A stretch of DNA of 6,475 nt from Flavobacteriales bacterium UBA2104 (lineage in GTDB: Bacteria > Bacteroidota > Bacteroidia > Flavobacteriales_D > Crocinitomicaceae), in assembly GCA_002331485.1 (NCBI GenBank), contig DCYS01000028.1:1-6475 (forward strand), given 5' to 3'. Numbering within the stretch: position 1 is the first letter of the stretch; every line of letters begins with the position of its first letter. Below the pieces are notes generated by a model. The model was not told the origin of the DNA. It did no database searches and was given only the letters and a program-made list of their open reading frames with translations. This document shows, piece by piece, positions 4,139-6,475 of the stretch. The position numbers were made by a program, and so were the translations under genes.

Positions 4139-6475
4139 TTGGCAACATCAAATAATATCGCTACAAGAATTAATTTTGCTTCGAGCAAAAGTTCTTTTGA
4201 ATACCCAGACTTTCTGGACGTTCAAATAAAATCATTTAGAGAGTTTTTCCAGTTGGAAACAACTCCTGAGAATCGTGAAAAGGAAGGACTTTTTAAAGTG
4301 TTCTCAGAGAATTTCCCAATTACTGATACACGTAATCAGTTCGTGTTAGAGTTCTTGGATTATTTCGTTGATCCGCCACGCTACACCATCGAAGAGTGTA
4401 TAGAACGTGGTCTAACATACAGTGTGCCGTTAAAGGCAAAATTGAAACTGTACTGTACAGACCCGGAGCACGAAGATTTCGAAACAATTGTTCAGGATGT
4501 GTACCTTGGTACTATTCCTTATATGACTCCAAAAGGATCATTCGTGGTGAACGGAGCAGAACGAGTAATCGTTTCTCAGCTACACAGATCGCCAGGTGTA
4601 TTCTTTGGACAATCTAGACACGCTAACGGTACGAAATTGTATTCGGCTCGTATTATTCCTTTCAAGGGTTCTTGGATGGAATTTGCTACGGATATCAATA
4701 ATGTAATGTATGCGTACATTGACAGAAAGAAAAAGCTTCCTGTTACAACACTATTCAGAGCTATTGGCTATGAAAGTGATAAAGACATTTTAGAGATTTT
4801 TGACCTTGCTGATGAAGTAAAAGCGAACAAAACAAACCTTAAGAAGATCTTAGGTCGTAAGCTTGCAGCGAGAGTACTTAAATCATGGGTAGAGGATTTC
4901 GTTGATGAGGATACAGGTGAGGTTGTATCTATCGAACGTAACGAAGTGATCCTAGATCGTGAAACAGTTCTTGAAGAATCGCACATCGATGAGATTCTTG
5001 ATGCTGGTGTTAAAACAGTTATTCTTCATAAAGAAGATGTAAACTCGGCAGACTTCACGATTATCTACAACACCCTTCAAAAAGATACATCGAACTCTGA
5101 AAAAGAGGCAGTAGAACATATTTATAGACAACTTCGTAACGCTGAGCCGCCAGATTTTGAAACGGCTCGTGGAGTATTTGAGAAATTATTCTTCTCTGAT
5201 ACACGTTATGATCTTGGTGAAGTAGGTCGTTTCCGTATCAACAAGAAATTGAAGATTTCTGATGATGAGGAGTCGCGTGTACTTACTAAATCAGATATTA
5301 TTAAGATCATCAAATACCTTATTGAGTTGATTAACTCAAAAGCAGAAGTTGATGATATTGACCACTTGTCTAACCGTCGTGTTAGAACAGTTGGTGAACA
5401 ACTTTATTCTCAATTCGGAGTAGGTCTTGCACGTATGGCGAGAACAATTCGTGAACGAATGAACGTTCGTGACAACGAAGTATTTACTCCTATTGACCTT
5501 ATTAATGCGAAGACATTGTCTTCAGTGATTAACTCATTCTTCGGAACGAACCAGCTATCTCAGTTCATGGATCAAACGAATCCACTTTCTGAGGTAACGC
5601 ATAAACGTCGTTTCTCAGCACTAGGACCTGGAGGTTTATCCAGAGAGCGTGCAGGATTCGAGGTACGTGATGTTCACTACACACACTACGGTCGTCTTTG
5701 TACGATTGAAACACCGGAAGGACCAAACATTGGTTTGATTTCTTCTCTATGTGTATTCGCGAAAGTGAATAAACTTGGATTCATCGAAACACCTTACCGT
5801 AAAGTAGAGAATGGTAAAGTGAAATTGAAAGAAGAGCCAGTTTACTTATCAGCTGAAGAGGAGGATGCTAAAATGATCGCTCAGGCGAACGCACCAATTA
5901 ATGATAAAGGTGAGTTTGAAAGTGATATGATCAAAGCGCGTGAGGAAGGTGACTTCCCAGTAGTTGCTCCAAAAGAACTTGACTTAATGGACGTTGGTGC
6001 TAACCAGATTGCATCTATCGCCGCATCTTCAATTCCATTCTTGGAACATGATGATGCCAACCGTGCTTTGATGGGATCTAACATGCAGCGTCAGGCTCTT
6101 CCTTTATTAAAGCCAAATTCTCCTATCGTTGGTACTGGAATCGAGCGTTTGGTTGCTAAGGATTCAAGAGTATTGATCAATGCCGAAGGAGATGGTGTTG
6201 TTGAGTACGTTGATGCGAATGAAATTAAGATCAAGTACAAACTTTCGAAAGCAGACGAACTTGTTTCTTTCGACGGTGATACAAAAACATACAATCTTAC
6301 TAAGTTCCAGAAAACGAATCAAGGTTCAACAATGAACTTAAAGCCGATCGTTAAGAAAGGTGATAAAGTTGAAGAAGGACAAGTATTGTGTGAAGGTTAT
6401 GCAACTCAGCAAGGAGAACTTGCTTTGGGTCAGAATATGAAAGTAGCCTTCATGCCTTGGAAAGGATACAACTTT
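4139..6475 (+). CDS. rpoB: DNA-directed RNA polymerase subunit beta, 3'-truncated by window edge
   Basis: RpoB is the second-largest catalytic subunit of RNA polymerase. The frame stays open for 779 codons to the last base of the window. The start is the TTG at 4139, giving MATSNNIATRINFASSK. The in-frame TAA at 4124-4126 is followed by AAT-TTA-GTA-GTC only, and the first in-frame ATG is codon 129, inside the conserved VYLGTIPYMTPKG. Also visible are VNGAERVIVSQLHRSPGVFF and the rifampicin region QLSQFMDQTNPLSEVTHKRR (from 5552). In that region the key residues are wild type: D478, H488 and S493, equal to E. coli D516, H526 and S531. ETPEGPNIGLI follows. The fragment ends at GELALGQNM...MPWKGYNF, equivalent to E. 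coli F812, just before the conserved Glu-Asp pair near the active centre. No Shine-Dalgarno sequence is seen. rpoC would be expected further downstream. Confidence 0.98.
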   Translation, partial: MATSNNIATRINFASSKSSFEYPDFLDVQIKSFREFFQLETTPENREKEGLFKVFSENFPITDTRNQFVLEFLDYFVDPPRYTIEECIERGLTYSVPLKAKLKLYCTDPEHEDFETIVQDVYLGTIPYMTPKGSFVVNGAERVIVSQLHRSPGVFFGQSRHANGTKLYSARIIPFKGSWMEFATDINNVMYAYIDRKKKLPVTTLFRAIGYESDKDILEIFDLADEVKANKTNLKKILGRKLAARVLKSWVEDFVDEDTGEVVSIERNEVILDRETVLEESHIDEILDAGVKTVILHKEDVNSADFTIIYNTLQKDTSNSEKEAVEHIYRQLRNAEPPDFETARGVFEKLFFSDTRYDLGEVGRFRINKKLKISDDEESRVLTKSDIIKIIKYLIELINSKAEVDDIDHLSNRRVRTVGEQLYSQFGVGLARMARTIRERMNVRDNEVFTPIDLINAKTLSSVINSFFGTNQLSQFMDQTNPLSEVTHKRRFSALGPGGLSRERAGFEVRDVHYTHYGRLCTIETPEGPNIGLISSLCVFAKVNKLGFIETPYRKVENGKVKLKEEPVYLSAEEEDAKMIAQANAPINDKGEFESDMIKAREEGDFPVVAPKELDLMDVGANQIASIAASSIPFLEHDDANRALMGSNMQRQALPLLKPNSPIVGTGIERLVAKDSRVLINAEGDGVVEYVDANEIKIKYKLSKADELVSFDGDTKTYNLTKFQKTNQGSTMNLKPIVKKGDKVEEGQVLCEGYATQQGELALGQNMKVAFMPWKGYNF

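Noticed and set aside
4396..4617. 73-residue + strand open frame inside the rpoB start region
   Set aside because: It is an alternative frame of rpoB; the rpoB frame encodes clear beta-subunit sequence across the same bases.
4768..6294. Three short minus-strand open frames within rpoB (near 4768, 5881 and 6091)
   Set aside because: All are antisense to an uninterrupted, conserved rpoB frame, with no own leader or recognisable domain.

Overview
This window is a conserved translation and transcription gene cluster, all on the + strand. The order is tuf (3' part) - tRNA-Trp(CCA) - secE - nusG - rplK - rplA - rplJ - rplL - rpoB (5' part). The protein sequences and the tuf-trnW-secE linkage point to the phylum Bacteroidota. 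The RpoB N-terminus (MATSNNIATRINFASSK...) and the short, single-helix SecE suggest a marine or environmental Cytophagales-type lineage; that finer placement is inference. Base composition is moderately AT-rich. Most genes lack a clear Shine-Dalgarno sequence and have A-rich or AT-rich leaders, as is usual in this phylum.

Layout: bases 1-904 encode the last ~300 residues of EF-Tu. A perfect hairpin with a T-run (927-951) follows, and the tRNA-Trp gene starts 3 nt later (954-1026). secE (1045-1257) and nusG (1291-1842) come next, both with GTG starts. An 85-nt leader with a possible stem separates nusG from rplK. rplK (1928-2368), rplA (2380-3075) and rplJ (3087-3608) are packed with 11-nt gaps. 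A 42-nt AT-rich gap containing a match to the Bacteroidota -7 promoter element precedes rplL (3651-4028). A 110-nt gap with a long imperfect hairpin, a second small hairpin and a T-rich tract then leads to rpoB, which starts at a TTG (4139) and runs off the window end in frame.

Functionally, EF-Tu and tRNA-Trp serve elongation. L11 and the L10-L7/L12 stalk form the factor-binding GTPase centre, and L1 forms the opposite stalk. NusG couples or modulates transcription, SecE is a core part of the protein-export channel, and RpoB is the polymerase beta subunit. The intergenic structures probably set the very different amounts needed: many L7/L12, few RpoB, SecE and NusG.

I found no mobile element, CRISPR array, phage gene or undescribed system. 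The window is ordinary core genome. The points worth a second look are regulatory structures and start-codon choices. No gene-free stretch exceeds 300 bases.
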